Source: AP-16 sp963755055
GTDB taxonomy: Bacteria; Pseudomonadota; Alphaproteobacteria; Rhizobiales; Xanthobacteraceae
Length of the DNA: 64,000 nt
Reading direction: 5' to 3'
Assembly: GCA_963755055.1 (NCBI GenBank)
Contig: CAVWIS010000039.1
Coordinates: forward strand, 1 to 64,000
Part shown: in pieces, positions 1-10,211 of the stretch
How positions within the stretch are numbered: position 1 is the stretch's first letter
Layout of the letters: the number at the start of each line of letters is the position of its first letter
Made by a program: the position numbers and the translations under genes
Notes under the pieces: model-generated
Told to the model about the DNA's origin: nothing
Seen by the model: the letters and a program-made list of their open reading frames with translations, nothing else
The model's database searches: none

Positions 1-1
1 T

Positions 2-772
2 GTGGTCGCTCACAGCACCGGGACCTATGCGAGCCGCAGCACCGTGCTCGCCGGGGGCGCGGCGACGCTCGCCGCCCGGGAGGTGCGCGCCCGCATGCTG
101 CGCGCCGCGTCGCATCTGCTCGAGGCAGCGGTCGAGGACCTCGACGCCGCCGACGGAAGAATCTTCGTCGCCGGCACCGACCGGGCGATCACCATCCGGG
201 CGCTCGCCAAGGCGGTGTATTCCGAGATGGGCCGCCTGCCCCGGGAGGCGCGCGAGGAGCTCGAGGCGACGCGGGTCTATGATCCGTATTTCGGCACCGC
301 GTCGTCGGCGACCCACATCGTCACGGTGGAGATCGATCCAAGAACCTACCGGGTCCGGATCGACCGCTACGTGGTGTGCGAGGACTGCGGGCGGGTGATC
401 AATCCGCTGATCGTCGACGGCCAGGTGCATGGCGGCGTCGCCCAGGGCATCGGGGCCGCGCTCTACGAGGAGCTGCAGTTCGACGCCCGCGGCCAGATCC
501 TCACCGCCAACCTCGCCGACTACGTGATCCCGGCGGCGAGCGAGATCCCGTCGATCGCGGTCGAGCATCTTCAGATCGATCTGCCGGCGACTGAAGGCGG
601 GTTTCGCGGCATGGGCGAAGGCGGCACGATCGGCGCGCCCGCGGCGGTCGCCAACGCCATCTCGGACGCGCTGGCACCGCTGGGAATCGAGATCATGGAA
701 TTGCCGGCGAGCCCGGAGCGGCTGTTCCGGCTCATCGAGCGCGCCAAGGAATCCGCACAACGAGGGTCATGA
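2..772 (+). CDS. Molybdopterin-binding xanthine/CO dehydrogenase-type large subunit, C-terminal part
   Basis: This frame is open to the left edge, so only the last 256 or so residues of a roughly 750-800 residue subunit are present. Family members (XdhB/CoxL type) carry the molybdenum cofactor and hydroxylate or oxidise small substrates in the cytoplasm, with separate FAD and iron-sulfur subunits. Visible hallmarks are the VCEDCGRVINPLIVDGQVHGG segment and, near the C-terminus, GFRGMGEGGTIGAP. The Glu of GEGG is the usual active-site base of xanthine dehydrogenase-type enzymes. The stop overlaps the next start by four bases (ATGA), so the two genes are probably cotranslated. The substrate cannot be told from this fragment. 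Confidence 0.85.
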   Translation: MVAHSTGTYASRSTVLAGGAATLAAREVRARMLRAASHLLEAAVEDLDAADGRIFVAGTDRAITIRALAKAVYSEMGRLPREAREELEATRVYDPYFGTASSATHIVTVEIDPRTYRVRIDRYVVCEDCGRVINPLIVDGQVHGGVAQGIGAALYEELQFDARGQILTANLADYVIPAASEIPSIAVEHLQIDLPATEGGFRGMGEGGTIGAPAAVANAISDALAPLGIEIMELPASPERLFRLIERAKESAQRGS

Positions 773-1524
773 TGGATCTCAATCTCGCCGGCAAGGTCGC
801 CCTGGTCACGGGGGGCGCGCGCGGCGTCGGACGCGAGATCGCGCTGACGCTCGCCGCCGAAGGCGCCGCGGTGGCGGTCAACTATGCGAGCTCCGGCGAC
901 GACGCCAAGGCGGTCGTGGCGGCGATCGAGGCGAACGGCGGCAAGGCGATCGCCTGCGGCGCCGATGTCGCCGACTACGAGCAGGTCAAGGCGATGGTGG
1001 GGGAGGTCGCGGCAAAGCTCGGCGGCCTGAACATCCTGGTCAACAATGCGGGGCTGGCGCTGCGCCGGCGCTTCGTCGAGACGACCCCGACCGAGTGGAA
1101 ACGCCAGATCGACGTCTGCCTCTACGGCGCCATCCACTGTTGTCACGCGGCGGCTACCCACCTCGAAGGCGGCGGCGACGGAAGGATCATCAGCCTGGTC
1201 GGCGATTCCTCGCGAGTCGGCGAGTCCGGCCTGTCGATCGTCGGCGCGGCGCGCGCCGGCGTCATCGCGCTGATGAAGTCGCTCGCCCGGGAATTCGGAA
1301 AAACCGGCACCACCGCCAACACGGTGTCGCTCGGCCTGGTGGAGACCGATCACGATCGCGCCTGGCTCGACGCCAACCGCGAGCGCCTGACCAAACTCTA
1401 TCCGGTGCGCCGCCTCGGCCAGGCCGCCGACATCGCCCCGATGGTGGCACTGCTGGCATCAAAACATTCCGGCTGGATCACCGGCCAGGTGATCAGCATC
1501 AGCGGCGGCTTCAGCATGGTGTGA
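769..1524 (+). CDS. SDR-family oxidoreductase with altered catalytic residues
   Basis: This 251-residue protein is a classical short-chain dehydrogenase/reductase by length and fold. TGGARGVGREIA near residue 15 is the Rossmann TGxxxGxG motif, and LVNNAG near residue 90 is the structural NNAG motif. The active site is unusual: where the family has YxxxK, this protein reads VGAAR (in SIVGAARAGVIALMKS), so Tyr is replaced by Val and Lys by Arg. No Ser sits at the expected spacing before it. It may bind NAD(P) without normal dehydrogenase chemistry, or use a different mechanism. The start overlaps the upstream hydroxylase subunit, suggesting an operon with it and the acyl-CoA ligases downstream. 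Confidence 0.85.
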   Translation: MMDLNLAGKVALVTGGARGVGREIALTLAAEGAAVAVNYASSGDDAKAVVAAIEANGGKAIACGADVADYEQVKAMVGEVAAKLGGLNILVNNAGLALRRRFVETTPTEWKRQIDVCLYGAIHCCHAAATHLEGGGDGRIISLVGDSSRVGESGLSIVGAARAGVIALMKSLAREFGKTGTTANTVSLGLVETDHDRAWLDANRERLTKLYPVRRLGQAADIAPMVALLASKHSGWITGQVISISGGFSMV

Positions 1525-1584
1525 TGCCCGGCGTCCTGTCTGGTCGGCCGAACCGACGAAAGCGTATACTTGGAGGGCCCAGTC

Positions 1585-3133
1585 GTGATCAGGACGGAGT
1601 TGATTGCCAGCGTGCCGGACCTGCTGCGCCGCCACGCCGAGGCGCGCGGCGGCAAGATGGCATTCGCCGACGCGCATGCGAGCGTCAACTATGCGGACCT
1701 CCTCGCCACGACCGGGAACCTCGCGGGCCATCTCGCGGATCTCGGCACCTCGCCCGGCGATTCGGTGGCGATCCTGCTGCCCAACTCGGTCGCATGGGTC
1801 GAGGCCTGCCTCGCCGTCAACCGCGCCGGCGCGCTCAGCGTTCCGATCAGCTACGAGTTCGAGCCTGCCGGAGATCGTCTACCGGATCCTCGACGCCGGC
1901 TGTCACACCCTGATCACCACAACCGACATGGCGGAGACCGTCGCCAAAGTGCGGACCGAGGCGCCGGAGCTGGAGACGGTCATCTGGGCCGGCGGGCGGT
2001 CGCCGGTGCCGGACGGCCCGAGCCTCGCCGACCTGATCGGCAACCGGCCGTCGGTCGCCGCTCCCGATCCGGCGTCGATCGATCATCCGTCGTTCATCAT
2101 CTACACGTCGGGAACCACCGGACGCGCCAAGGGCGTGCTCCTGTCGGTGCGCAGCATGCTGTGGGTGACGGCGGCGTGCTGGGCGCCGATCACCGGGCTC
2201 ACCGACCGCGACCACGTGCTCTCGCCGCTGCCGCTGTTCCATTCCTATGCGCTCAATCTCTCGGTGCTCAGCGTGCTGGCGGCGGGCGCCAGCGAGTACA
2301 TCATGGAAAAGTATTCGACCAGCGAGGCGCTGCGCCTGCTGGACGGCGGGCCGTTCACGCTGATGCCGGGCGTGCCGACGATGTTCCATTATCTGCTGCA
2401 GGGAGCCGGCACGGCGAAGCCGCGCCTCGACCGCATGCGGCTGTTCATTTCCGCCGGCGCGATCATGCCGGCGCCGCTCAACCGGGCCTTCGAGGCGGCG
2501 TTCGAAGTTCCGCTGCTGGACGGTTACGGGATCACCGAGACCGCCACCATGGTGACGATGAACTGGCCGACCGGAACCCGGGTGATGGGCTCCTGCGGAT
2601 TGCCGGTTCCCGGCCTCGCGGTCCGCATCGTCGATCCCAACGGCGGCGACGTCGAGCCCGGCCAGGAGGGCGAGCTGATCGTGCGCGGACCCAATCTGAT
2701 GTCCGGCTATCACAACAAGCCGCAGGAGACCGCGGCGGCGCTCAGAGACGGCTGGTACCGCACCGGCGATCTCGCGCGAAGCGACGCCAACGGCTATCTC
2801 ACCATCACCGGACGGCTCAAGGAGCTGATCATCCGCGGCGGGCAGAACATCGCGCCGGCCGAGATCGAGGAGGTGGCCGGCACCTTCGACGGCGTCCTCG
2901 ACTGCGCGGTGGTCGGCGCCGCCCACCAGCATCTCGGAGAAGTCCCGGTGATCTTCGTGGTCGAGAAGCCGGGCTGCCGGGTCGATGCCGCCCTGCTGCT
3001 CGACCACCTGCGGGCGCGGCTCTCCGCCTACAAGCTCCCCGACGCGGTACACGTCATCGACCAGATCCCGCGGACCGGGTCGGGAAAGATCATCCGCTTC
3101 AGGCTGCGCGAACGTCTGGTGGCCGCCGACTGA
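1585..3133 (+). pseudogene. Class I adenylate-forming acyl-CoA synthetase, frameshifted
   Basis: Fatty-acid/aromatic-acid CoA ligase family, about 515 residues if repaired, joining a carboxylate to CoA through an acyl-AMP. The GTG at 1585 has GGAG about nine bases upstream. The first 90 or so residues are in frame 1 and continue in frame 2 after about 1865, where one extra C (in gagcctgccggag) breaks the frame. After the shift the adenylation signature YTSGTTGRAKG, the GYGITET motif, the GWYRTGDL motif and the C-terminal RTGSGKIIR lysine region are all intact. Because everything else is conserved, a sequencing error or a very recent mutation is more likely than decay. A second ligase lies about 100 bases downstream on the same strand. 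Confidence 0.8.
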
Positions 3134-3231
3134 CGCTGCGGAATCAGACCGGGATGCGTAGTGTCGCGCCTGTCTGGAGAACCCGAAATGCTCTACGCTC
3201 GCCGCGCGCACAACACGAAGCGGGGACGATC

Positions 3232-4968
3232 ATGGAGCGCATCTGGCTGAAGAGCTACCCGCCCGGCATGCCGACCGAGATCGATACCTCCCGGTATCCG
3301 TCCGTCGTCGCGCTTGTGGAGGAGAGCTTTGCCAAGTACCGCGACGCCCCCGCCTATATCTGCATGGGCAAGACCCTGACCTATGGGCAGGTCGACAAGC
3401 TGTCGCAGGCGCTGGCTGCCTGGCTGCAGAACCAGGGCCTCGCGCGCGGCGACCGCGTCGCCATCATGATGCCGAACGTGCTGCAGTATCCGGTGGCGCT
3501 CGCCGCTGTGCTGCGCGCAGGCTTCGTCGCCGTCAACGTCAACCCGCTCTATACGCCGCGCGAGCTCGAGCACCAGCTGAAAGATTCCGGCGCCAGCGCG
3601 ATCATCATCCTGGAGAACTTTGCCAGCATTTTCCAGCAGGCGATGCCCGCCACCTCGGTGCGCCACGTCGTGGTGGCAAGCATGGGCGACCTGCTCGGCT
3701 TCCCCAGGGGACTGATGGTGAACCACGTGGTGCGCCGCGTGAAGAAGATGGTGCCGGCCTACGATCTCAAGGCGACGGCCTTCAACGCCGCGGTCGCGGC
3801 GGGCCGCCGCATGCAGTTCCGGCGGCCGGAGCTCGGGCCGAGCGACGTCGCGGTGCTGCAGTATACCGGAGGGACGACCGGCATCGCCAAGGGCGCGACC
3901 CTGCTGCACGGGACGCTGATCGCCAACCTGCTGGCGTCCGAAGCCTGGATGGAGCCCGGGCTCCGGCGCAAGCCGGTCACCGGCCAGCTCACCTTCGTCT
4001 GCGCGCTGCCGCTCTACCACGTGTTCGCGTTCATCATCTGCGGCCTGCTGGCGATGCGCAGCGGCGCGGTGAATATCCTGATCCCCAATCCGCGTGACAT
4101 CGGCGGCCTGATCAAGGAGATATCCAGGTACAAGGTCAACGTGTTCCCCGCCGTCAACACCCTGTTCAACGCACTGGCGCATCACCCGGAATTCCCCAAG
4201 CTCGACTTTTCCGAGCTGCTGATCTCGAACGGCGGCGGCATGGCGGTGCAGGAGGCGGTCGCCAAAAAGTGGCTGGCGATCACCGGATGTCCCGTGGTGG
4301 AAGGCTACGGCCTGTCCGAGACCTCGGCCGGCATCGCCTGCAATCCGACCGACTCGCTGGCGTTCACCGGAGCGATCGGCCTGCCGCTGCCGAGCGTCGA
4401 CATCCGCCTTCTCGACGACGACGGACACGACGTCCCGCTCGGGCAGCCGGGCGAGATCGCCATCAGGGGACCGCAGGTGATGTCGGGCTACTGGCAACGC
4501 CCCGCCGACACCGCCCAGGTGATGACGGCGGACGGCTTCTTCAAGTCGGGCGACATTGGCGTGATGGACGAGCGCGGCTACACCCGGATCGTCGATCGCA
4601 AGAAGGACATGATCCTGGTGTCCGGCTTCAACGTCTATCCCAACGAGGTCGAGGAGGTCGTCGCCGGTCATGCCGGGGTGAGCGAATGCGCGGTGGTCGG
4701 CGTGCCCGACCGGGGCTCGGGCGAGGCCGTCACGCTGTTCGTGGTGAAGCGGGACCCAAAACTCACCAGGCACGACCTGATCGTCCATTGCGCCAAGGAG
4801 CTCACTGGCTACAAGCGGCCGCGCCACATCGAGTTCCGCGACGAGCTGCCGAAGACCAGTGTGGGAAAAATCCTCCGCCGGGAGCTGCGCGACCAGGCGG
4901 TGGCGGCGATGAGGAAGGCCGAAGCATCCCGGCACGACGCCGCGGAAGCGCAGGAGACCAATCAGTGA
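3232..4968 (+). CDS. fadD: Long-chain fatty acid--CoA ligase (FadD-like)
   Basis: A 578-residue AMP-forming acyl-CoA ligase that activates free fatty acids for beta-oxidation, probably at the inner face of the membrane. Visible motifs: P-loop YTGGTTGIAKGA near residue 205, EGYGLSET near 360, FFKSGDIGVMDERGY near 440, VDRKKDMILVSGFNVYPNEVE near 455, and KTSVGKILRREL near the C-terminus with the catalytic Lys. The N-terminus (ERIWLKSYPPGMP) is the usual FadD start. Length is normal for the family. The stop overlaps the start of the following YbaK-type gene. It sits in a probable operon with the SDR and the other CoA ligase. Confidence 0.9.
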   Translation: MERIWLKSYPPGMPTEIDTSRYPSVVALVEESFAKYRDAPAYICMGKTLTYGQVDKLSQALAAWLQNQGLARGDRVAIMMPNVLQYPVALAAVLRAGFVAVNVNPLYTPRELEHQLKDSGASAIIILENFASIFQQAMPATSVRHVVVASMGDLLGFPRGLMVNHVVRRVKKMVPAYDLKATAFNAAVAAGRRMQFRRPELGPSDVAVLQYTGGTTGIAKGATLLHGTLIANLLASEAWMEPGLRRKPVTGQLTFVCALPLYHVFAFIICGLLAMRSGAVNILIPNPRDIGGLIKEISRYKVNVFPAVNTLFNALAHHPEFPKLDFSELLISNGGGMAVQEAVAKKWLAITGCPVVEGYGLSETSAGIACNPTDSLAFTGAIGLPLPSVDIRLLDDDGHDVPLGQPGEIAIRGPQVMSGYWQRPADTAQVMTADGFFKSGDIGVMDERGYTRIVDRKKDMILVSGFNVYPNEVEEVVAGHAGVSECAVVGVPDRGSGEAVTLFVVKRDPKLTRHDLIVHCAKELTGYKRPRHIEFRDELPKTSVGKILRRELRDQAVAAMRKAEASRHDAAEAQETNQ

Positions 4969-5438
4969 GAAGAGCCGTCGCCGCGACTGCCGTTCGCGTG
5001 CAGGAGCTGCTCGGTCCGAGCTACGAGGTGGTCGAGTTCGACCAGAGCACCGGGACGTCGGCAGAAGCCGCGGCGGCGATCGGCTGCGACGTCGCGCAGA
5101 TCGCCAAGTCGCTGGTGTTCCGCAGCGCCGGCGACCGACCGGTCCTGGTGGTGGCGTCGGGTGCCAACCGCGTCGACGAGAAGAAGGTCGGCGCCTTGAT
5201 TGGCGAGAAGATCGGGAGGGCGGACGCGGATTTCGTCCGCCGGATGACCGGCTATGCGATCGGCGGGGTGCCGCCGGTCGGTCATGCGGTCGCGCCTGTG
5301 GTTCTGCTCGACGCCGACCTCAAGGGCTTCGACACGATCTGGGCGGCGGCCGGGACCCCCAACGCGGTCTTCCGGCTCACCCCGGGCGATCTCAAGCGGC
5401 TGACCGGCGGCCGCTTTGCCGAGATCGCCCGGCGGTGA
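4965..5438 (+). CDS. YbaK/EbsC-type aminoacyl-tRNA deacylase
   Basis: This 157-residue protein belongs to the YbaK/ProX editing family, which hydrolyses mischarged tRNAs such as Cys-tRNA(Pro) in trans. The start is a GTG overlapping the fadD stop by four bases (GTGA), so it is translationally coupled. Conserved segments are CDVAQIAKSLVF near residue 42, with the family Lys, then VASGANRVDEKKV, and GYAIGGVPPVGH near residue 95, the typical substrate-loop motif. The family contains several substrate specificities and I cannot assign one here. Confidence 0.85.
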   Translation: MRRAVAATAVRVQELLGPSYEVVEFDQSTGTSAEAAAAIGCDVAQIAKSLVFRSAGDRPVLVVASGANRVDEKKVGALIGEKIGRADADFVRRMTGYAIGGVPPVGHAVAPVVLLDADLKGFDTIWAAAGTPNAVFRLTPGDLKRLTGGRFAEIARR

Positions 5439-5441
5439 AGG

Positions 5442-5753
5442 TTACGCGGCGAGCGGAACGAACTGGACGCGCTCGCGCCGCGCGAGCTTTGGCAGCGCCT
5501 GTGCGACCACCAGCGTCTTGAAATGCTCGGTCTGCTGATGCGCGGCGAATGCCGCCTCGTCGGCGAACAGCTCATAGAGGAAGAACACATGGGCGTTGGT
5601 CGGCGACCGATGGGGGCGGAACATCAGGGTGCCGGGCTCGGACGCGACCGCTTGCGCCATGCGTTCCAAGATATCGGCGACCAATTCCGCCTCGCCCTCC
5701 TTCGCCTCCCAGGTGACCGCCAATGCCAGCGTGCCGTTTGCCGATGTGGACAT
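5442..5753 (-). CDS. Antibiotic biosynthesis monooxygenase (ABM) domain protein
   Basis: A 103-residue protein of the dimeric ferredoxin-like ABM family (quinol monooxygenase YgiN-like). Visible features are LALAVTWEAKEGEAE at the N-terminus, the SEPGTLMFRPHRS turn near residue 45, and FFLYELFADEAAFAAHQQTEHF, the typical ABM helix with a conserved His. I chose the ATG at 5753 because GGAGAAG lies about three bases upstream; an in-frame ATG at 5765 is possible. It converges on the YbaK-like gene with almost no spacer. Members act on quinones or aromatic intermediates, or have no known activity. Confidence 0.8.
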   Translation of the reverse strand: MSTSANGTLALAVTWEAKEGEAELVADILERMAQAVASEPGTLMFRPHRSPTNAHVFFLYELFADEAAFAAHQQTEHFKTLVVAQALPKLARRERVQFVPLAA

Positions 5754-5950
5754 CGTCTTCTCCATGGTTGGTCTTGCTTTCGATGAGGCGACGATAGCCG
5801 GACGGGGTACGGGGGTCAGCCGCCGACGCTTCGCCGGCGACCGAACTGTTTGACGGCGGGACACGCGGTTGCGGCCAATCCGTCGCGGTGCCAGTCTGCC
5901 GTGGGTGACGACGTGCCGGCCTCTATCCCGGCAGACGAAGGTTCACAGCA

Positions 5951-7174
5951 ATGCCCGAGATCAACGCCGAACGCGTGCTCTCCGACCTGCGCACGCTCGC
6001 CGGCTACGGCGCCTACAAGAGCGGCGTGCATCGCCCGACACTGTCCCCTCAGGACATCGCGGCGCGCGAATGGTTTTCCCAGCGCCTGCGCGAGGCCGGG
6101 CTCGACAGCGCGATCGACGGCATCGCCAACATTCTGGGCCGCAGCCGCGCGCAGGGGCGAAAAGTCCTGTCGGGCTCGCATCTGGAGAGCCAGAACCACG
6201 CCGGCTGGCTCGACGGGCCGCTCGGCTGCGTCTACGCGCTGGAGGCCGCCCGCGCGCTGTCGGAGGATTCTTCGACCGCCCATCTCGGCGTCGACGTCGC
6301 GGTGTTCTGCGACGAGGAGGGCCATTTCGGCGGGTTCCTCGGCAGCCGCTCGTTCATCGGCGACGTGACCGAGCAGGAGATCGACGCGGCCAAAGACATC
6401 GCAAGCGGCAGGCCGCTGCGCGACGCCCTGAAGGCGGCGGGCTATGCGGGGCGTCCGCGCCATGTCATCGACCCCGAGCGCTATGCGGCGTTCTTCGAGG
6501 CCCATATCGAGCAGGGCGACGCGCTGGAGAGCGGCGGGCTCGGGATCGGCGTGGTCACCGCGATCGTGGCGATCTGGCAGTACCGGATCACGGTCGTGGG
6601 CGAGCAGAACCATGCCGGCACCACCTCGATGACGCGCCGGCGCGATGCCGGGCTCGAGCTGGTGCGGCTCATCTCGGCGATCGACCGGCGTTTCCCGGAA
6701 ATCTGCGGGCCGCGCACGGTGTGGACTACCGGCCGCATCGAGCTTGATCCCGGTGCGAAGAGCATCATCCCGGGGCGGGCCGAGGCGCTGTTCCAGCTGC
6801 GCGACACCGAGCCTGCCGTGCTCGACCGGCTCGATGCCGAGCTCCACGCGCTGGTCGGTCGCGCCAACGAGGCCGGCCGCTGCAGGCTGTCGCTCGAGCG
6901 GCTGTCCGCCAGCACGCCGGCCAGGATGGACGAAAACCTGCAGGCGGCGCTCGAGCGCGCCGCCGAGCGGCGCGCGCCGGGAAAGCACATCCGCATGCCG
7001 TCGGGCGCCGGCCACGACACCCAATACCTCGCCCGCAAGCTGCCGTCGGCCATGCTGTTCGTGCCCTCGATCGGCGGCATCAGCCACCACTGGAGCGAGA
7101 ACACCAGCGACGCCGACATCGTGCGGGGCGCCCAGGTGCTCGTCGATGCGATCGCCGACGTGCTGATGCGATGA
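5951..7174 (+). CDS. M20-family amidohydrolase (allantoate deiminase / N-carbamoyl-L-amino-acid hydrolase type)
   Basis: A 407-residue zinc hydrolase of the HyuC/AllC group that cleaves N-carbamoyl or ureido bonds. Metal-binding segments are recognisable: GSHLESQNHAGWLDG near residue 75, CDEEGHFGGFLGSRSF near 120, AHIEQGDALE near 180 and GISHHWSENT near 378. The first motif reads SHLES where most members have SHxDS. The gene stands alone between the ABM protein and a TRAP binding protein. Which N-carbamoyl compound or purine-breakdown product it uses cannot be judged. Confidence 0.85.
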   Translation: MPEINAERVLSDLRTLAGYGAYKSGVHRPTLSPQDIAAREWFSQRLREAGLDSAIDGIANILGRSRAQGRKVLSGSHLESQNHAGWLDGPLGCVYALEAARALSEDSSTAHLGVDVAVFCDEEGHFGGFLGSRSFIGDVTEQEIDAAKDIASGRPLRDALKAAGYAGRPRHVIDPERYAAFFEAHIEQGDALESGGLGIGVVTAIVAIWQYRITVVGEQNHAGTTSMTRRRDAGLELVRLISAIDRRFPEICGPRTVWTTGRIELDPGAKSIIPGRAEALFQLRDTEPAVLDRLDAELHALVGRANEAGRCRLSLERLSASTPARMDENLQAALERAAERRAPGKHIRMPSGAGHDTQYLARKLPSAMLFVPSIGGISHHWSENTSDADIVRGAQVLVDAIADVLMR

Positions 7175-7280
7175 CCGGCGCGATCCCCTTTGTGTCGCCG
7201 CCAGTCCTTGCTATCCTCGCCGGCTCCAGGATCATCTGGCGACAACGGGCCGAACCATGGCTGCGTCCGGGGAGGACATC

Positions 7281-8372
<1,092 letters not shown>

Positions 8373-8408
8373 CGCAGCGGTTCGGTCGGACGGGCGTCGG
8401 AGCAGATA

Positions 8409-9395
8409 GTGGACAATAGACCGACGCTCGTCGTTGCCTTCAATGTCGACCAGACGAGCAGGACGATGGTGGCCGCGACGCTCGCGGGCACCGCCGACGC
8501 CGTCTACCTGGCCGAGGTCGCCGACGCCGACCGCGCGCGGGTGCTGCGCGGCGCCGGCGCGCTGCTCTCGCGCAACACCGCCAAGGACCTGCGGCCCGGC
8601 GAGGCGGAGCTCCTGGCCGATACCCGGCTGATCCAGTTCATGACCGCCGGGGTCGACTACATCCCGCTCGGCGCGCTGCCGCAGGTGCCGATCGCCACCA
8701 ATGGCGGCGCCTATGCGGAGCCGATGGCGGAGCACGCCCTGGCGATGATGTTTGCGGCCGGCAAGCGGCTGATCGTCGAGCACGAGAATCTCAAAGGCGG
8801 CCGCTTCAACCAGTTCACCCCGACCCGCATGATGGCCGGGCTCACCTGCGGCATCCTCGGCTTCGGCGGCATCGGCGCGGCCACCGCCCGGCTCCTGCGC
8901 AATGTCGGCATGCGGGTGCATGCCATCAACCGGCGCGGTGTCGCCGACGTGCCGGTCGACTGGATCGGCACTCCCGACCGGCTCGGCGAGATGCTCGCCG
9001 CCTCCGACGTCCTGGTGATCGCGACGCCGCTGACGCGGACGACCCGCGGCATGATCGGCAAGGCCGAGCTGGCACAGATGAAGGACGACGCCATCCTGGT
9101 CAATCTGGCGCGCGGCGAGATCGTGCAGGAGAAGGCTTTGTACGACCACCTGGTCGCGCATCCGCGCTTCACCGCCTGCATCGATGCCTGGTGGATCGAG
9201 CCGGTGCGCCATGGCGAGTTCCGCATGGACCAGCCGTTCCTCGATCTCCCCAACGTCATCGCCTCGCCGCACAACTCGGCGATGGCCGGCCCCGCCCGCG
9301 AGGTCAGCCTGCGCCGCGCCGTGGAGAACTGCCGCCGCGCGCTTTCCGGCGAGACGCCGCTGCATCTGATCGGGGCGGACGACAAGATGATGTAG
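8409..9395 (+). CDS. D-2-hydroxyacid dehydrogenase family protein
   Basis: A 328-residue NAD(P)-dependent D-isomer-specific 2-hydroxyacid dehydrogenase. The nucleotide-binding motif GILGFGGIGAATARLL is near residue 150. The catalytic trio is visible: Arg in VNLARGEIV near residue 235, Glu in DAWWIEPVRHGE near 262, and His in IASPHNSAMAG near 285. The GTG at 8409 follows the TRAP protein stop by 36 bases, so the two are probably cotranscribed and may handle a shared 2-oxo or 2-hydroxy acid, which is inference. A palindromic repeat begins six bases after the stop. Confidence 0.88.
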   Translation: MDNRPTLVVAFNVDQTSRTMVAATLAGTADAVYLAEVADADRARVLRGAGALLSRNTAKDLRPGEAELLADTRLIQFMTAGVDYIPLGALPQVPIATNGGAYAEPMAEHALAMMFAAGKRLIVEHENLKGGRFNQFTPTRMMAGLTCGILGFGGIGAATARLLRNVGMRVHAINRRGVADVPVDWIGTPDRLGEMLAASDVLVIATPLTRTTRGMIGKAELAQMKDDAILVNLARGEIVQEKALYDHLVAHPRFTACIDAWWIEPVRHGEFRMDQPFLDLPNVIASPHNSAMAGPAREVSLRRAVENCRRALSGETPLHLIGADDKMM

Positions 9396-9401
9396 GAGTT
9401 C

Positions 9402-9566
9402 GTAGGGTGGGCAAATCGCCCGCAATGAATGTGGAACCTGATGAAGCGCTGCCGGCGATTTGCCCACGCGGTCGGATCAAATGTCAGGCGGCCTGACCGC
9501 GTGGGCAAAATCGTCCGCGAGTCGCGTGGGCGTCGCTTCGCCTCGCCCCGATTTTGCCCACCCTAC
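9402..9566. repeat. Intergenic palindromic repeat, family A
   Basis: Begins GTAGGGTGGGCAAATCGCC and ends with the near-complement TTTTGCCCACCCTAC. Inside it has two more GTGGGCAAA/TTTGCCCAC sites flanking a short core, so it can fold as two adjacent hairpins. The same architecture recurs at 22639-22797, 22824-22982, 32294-32508 and 38579-38739. It lies between the ends of two convergent genes. It is not an insertion sequence: there is no ORF and no transposase. Confidence 0.85.
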
Positions 9567-9578
9567 AAACACAAACAA

Positions 9579-10163
9579 TCAATACGGCGCGTAAGTGTTG
9601 ACCAGATCGATGGCGCCGGCGCAGCCGCCGAAGGCGGCGAGGTCGAGCCGCTCGGAGATCGGCGCCCGCGCCTCCACGAAGCCCAGATAGTCGACGCCCG
9701 ACCCGGTATCGTATTCGAGCACGCGGACCTGGATGGTCTCGGCGCGCCCCTCGAAGTTTCCCCGCATGCCGACGACCACCGCCGGGCCGGCCGCGGTGTC
9801 GAGCCCGCGGAAGCGCAGCAGCACCACCCGGGCGGCGCGCCGCGTCACCGCCTGGCCGGGATAGATCTGGCTTCCTGCCGACCGATAGATCCGCACCCGG
9901 CTGGTCACCCGCCTGGTCCACGGGCTCGAATTGCCGCCGGCGACTTTCAGATAGTCCGGCGAGGCAAGCACGTCGGGGTTTGTCAGATCGTACATGGCGA
10001 GATAGCGCGGCGTGCCTGAGAGGCAGACAAAGCGCAGGCCGGTCTCGAAACCCGGCACGGCCACGCGTTCCGGCACATGCTCGGCGTCGTACCAGGCATT
10101 GAACTCCTCCTCGAAGGTCGGAGGGCAGTCCATCAGGACCAGCAGGAACCCCTTGCTCGCCAT
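9579..10163 (-). CDS. DUF4286-like dimeric alpha-beta barrel protein
   Basis: A 194-residue cytoplasmic protein of unknown function. The N-terminal FLLVLMDCPPTFEEEFNAWYDAEHVPER is the characteristic start of DUF4286/EthD-like proteins, with the FNxWYxxEHxPER motif near residue 22. The second half appears to be a repeat of the same fold. No signal peptide or membrane segment is seen. It lies about 50 bases after the ketopantoate reductase-like gene on the same strand, so the two are likely one transcript. Relatives are often found with aromatic or polyketide-like catabolism genes. Confidence 0.7.
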   Translation of the reverse strand: MASKGFLLVLMDCPPTFEEEFNAWYDAEHVPERVAVPGFETGLRFVCLSGTPRYLAMYDLTNPDVLASPDYLKVAGGNSSPWTRRVTSRVRIYRSAGSQIYPGQAVTRRAARVVLLRFRGLDTAAGPAVVVGMRGNFEGRAETIQVRVLEYDTGSGVDYLGFVEARAPISERLDLAAFGGCAGAIDLVNTYAPY

Positions 10164-10211
10164 CGCGGCTTACTCCCTCATCACGCCGCACGATCGACCG
10201 TCGCCAGGCAA

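Noticed and set aside
1570..4968. A single 1132-residue two-ligase fusion protein
   Set aside because: It results from a frameshift in the first ligase: from about 1865 to 3220 this frame is not protein-like, while the true first ligase continues in another frame to its own stop at 3133.
9402..9566. Family A repeat as a rho-independent terminator
   Set aside because: No U-run follows the stem and the element is long with several inner arms and appears in multiple sites; repeat is the better call.
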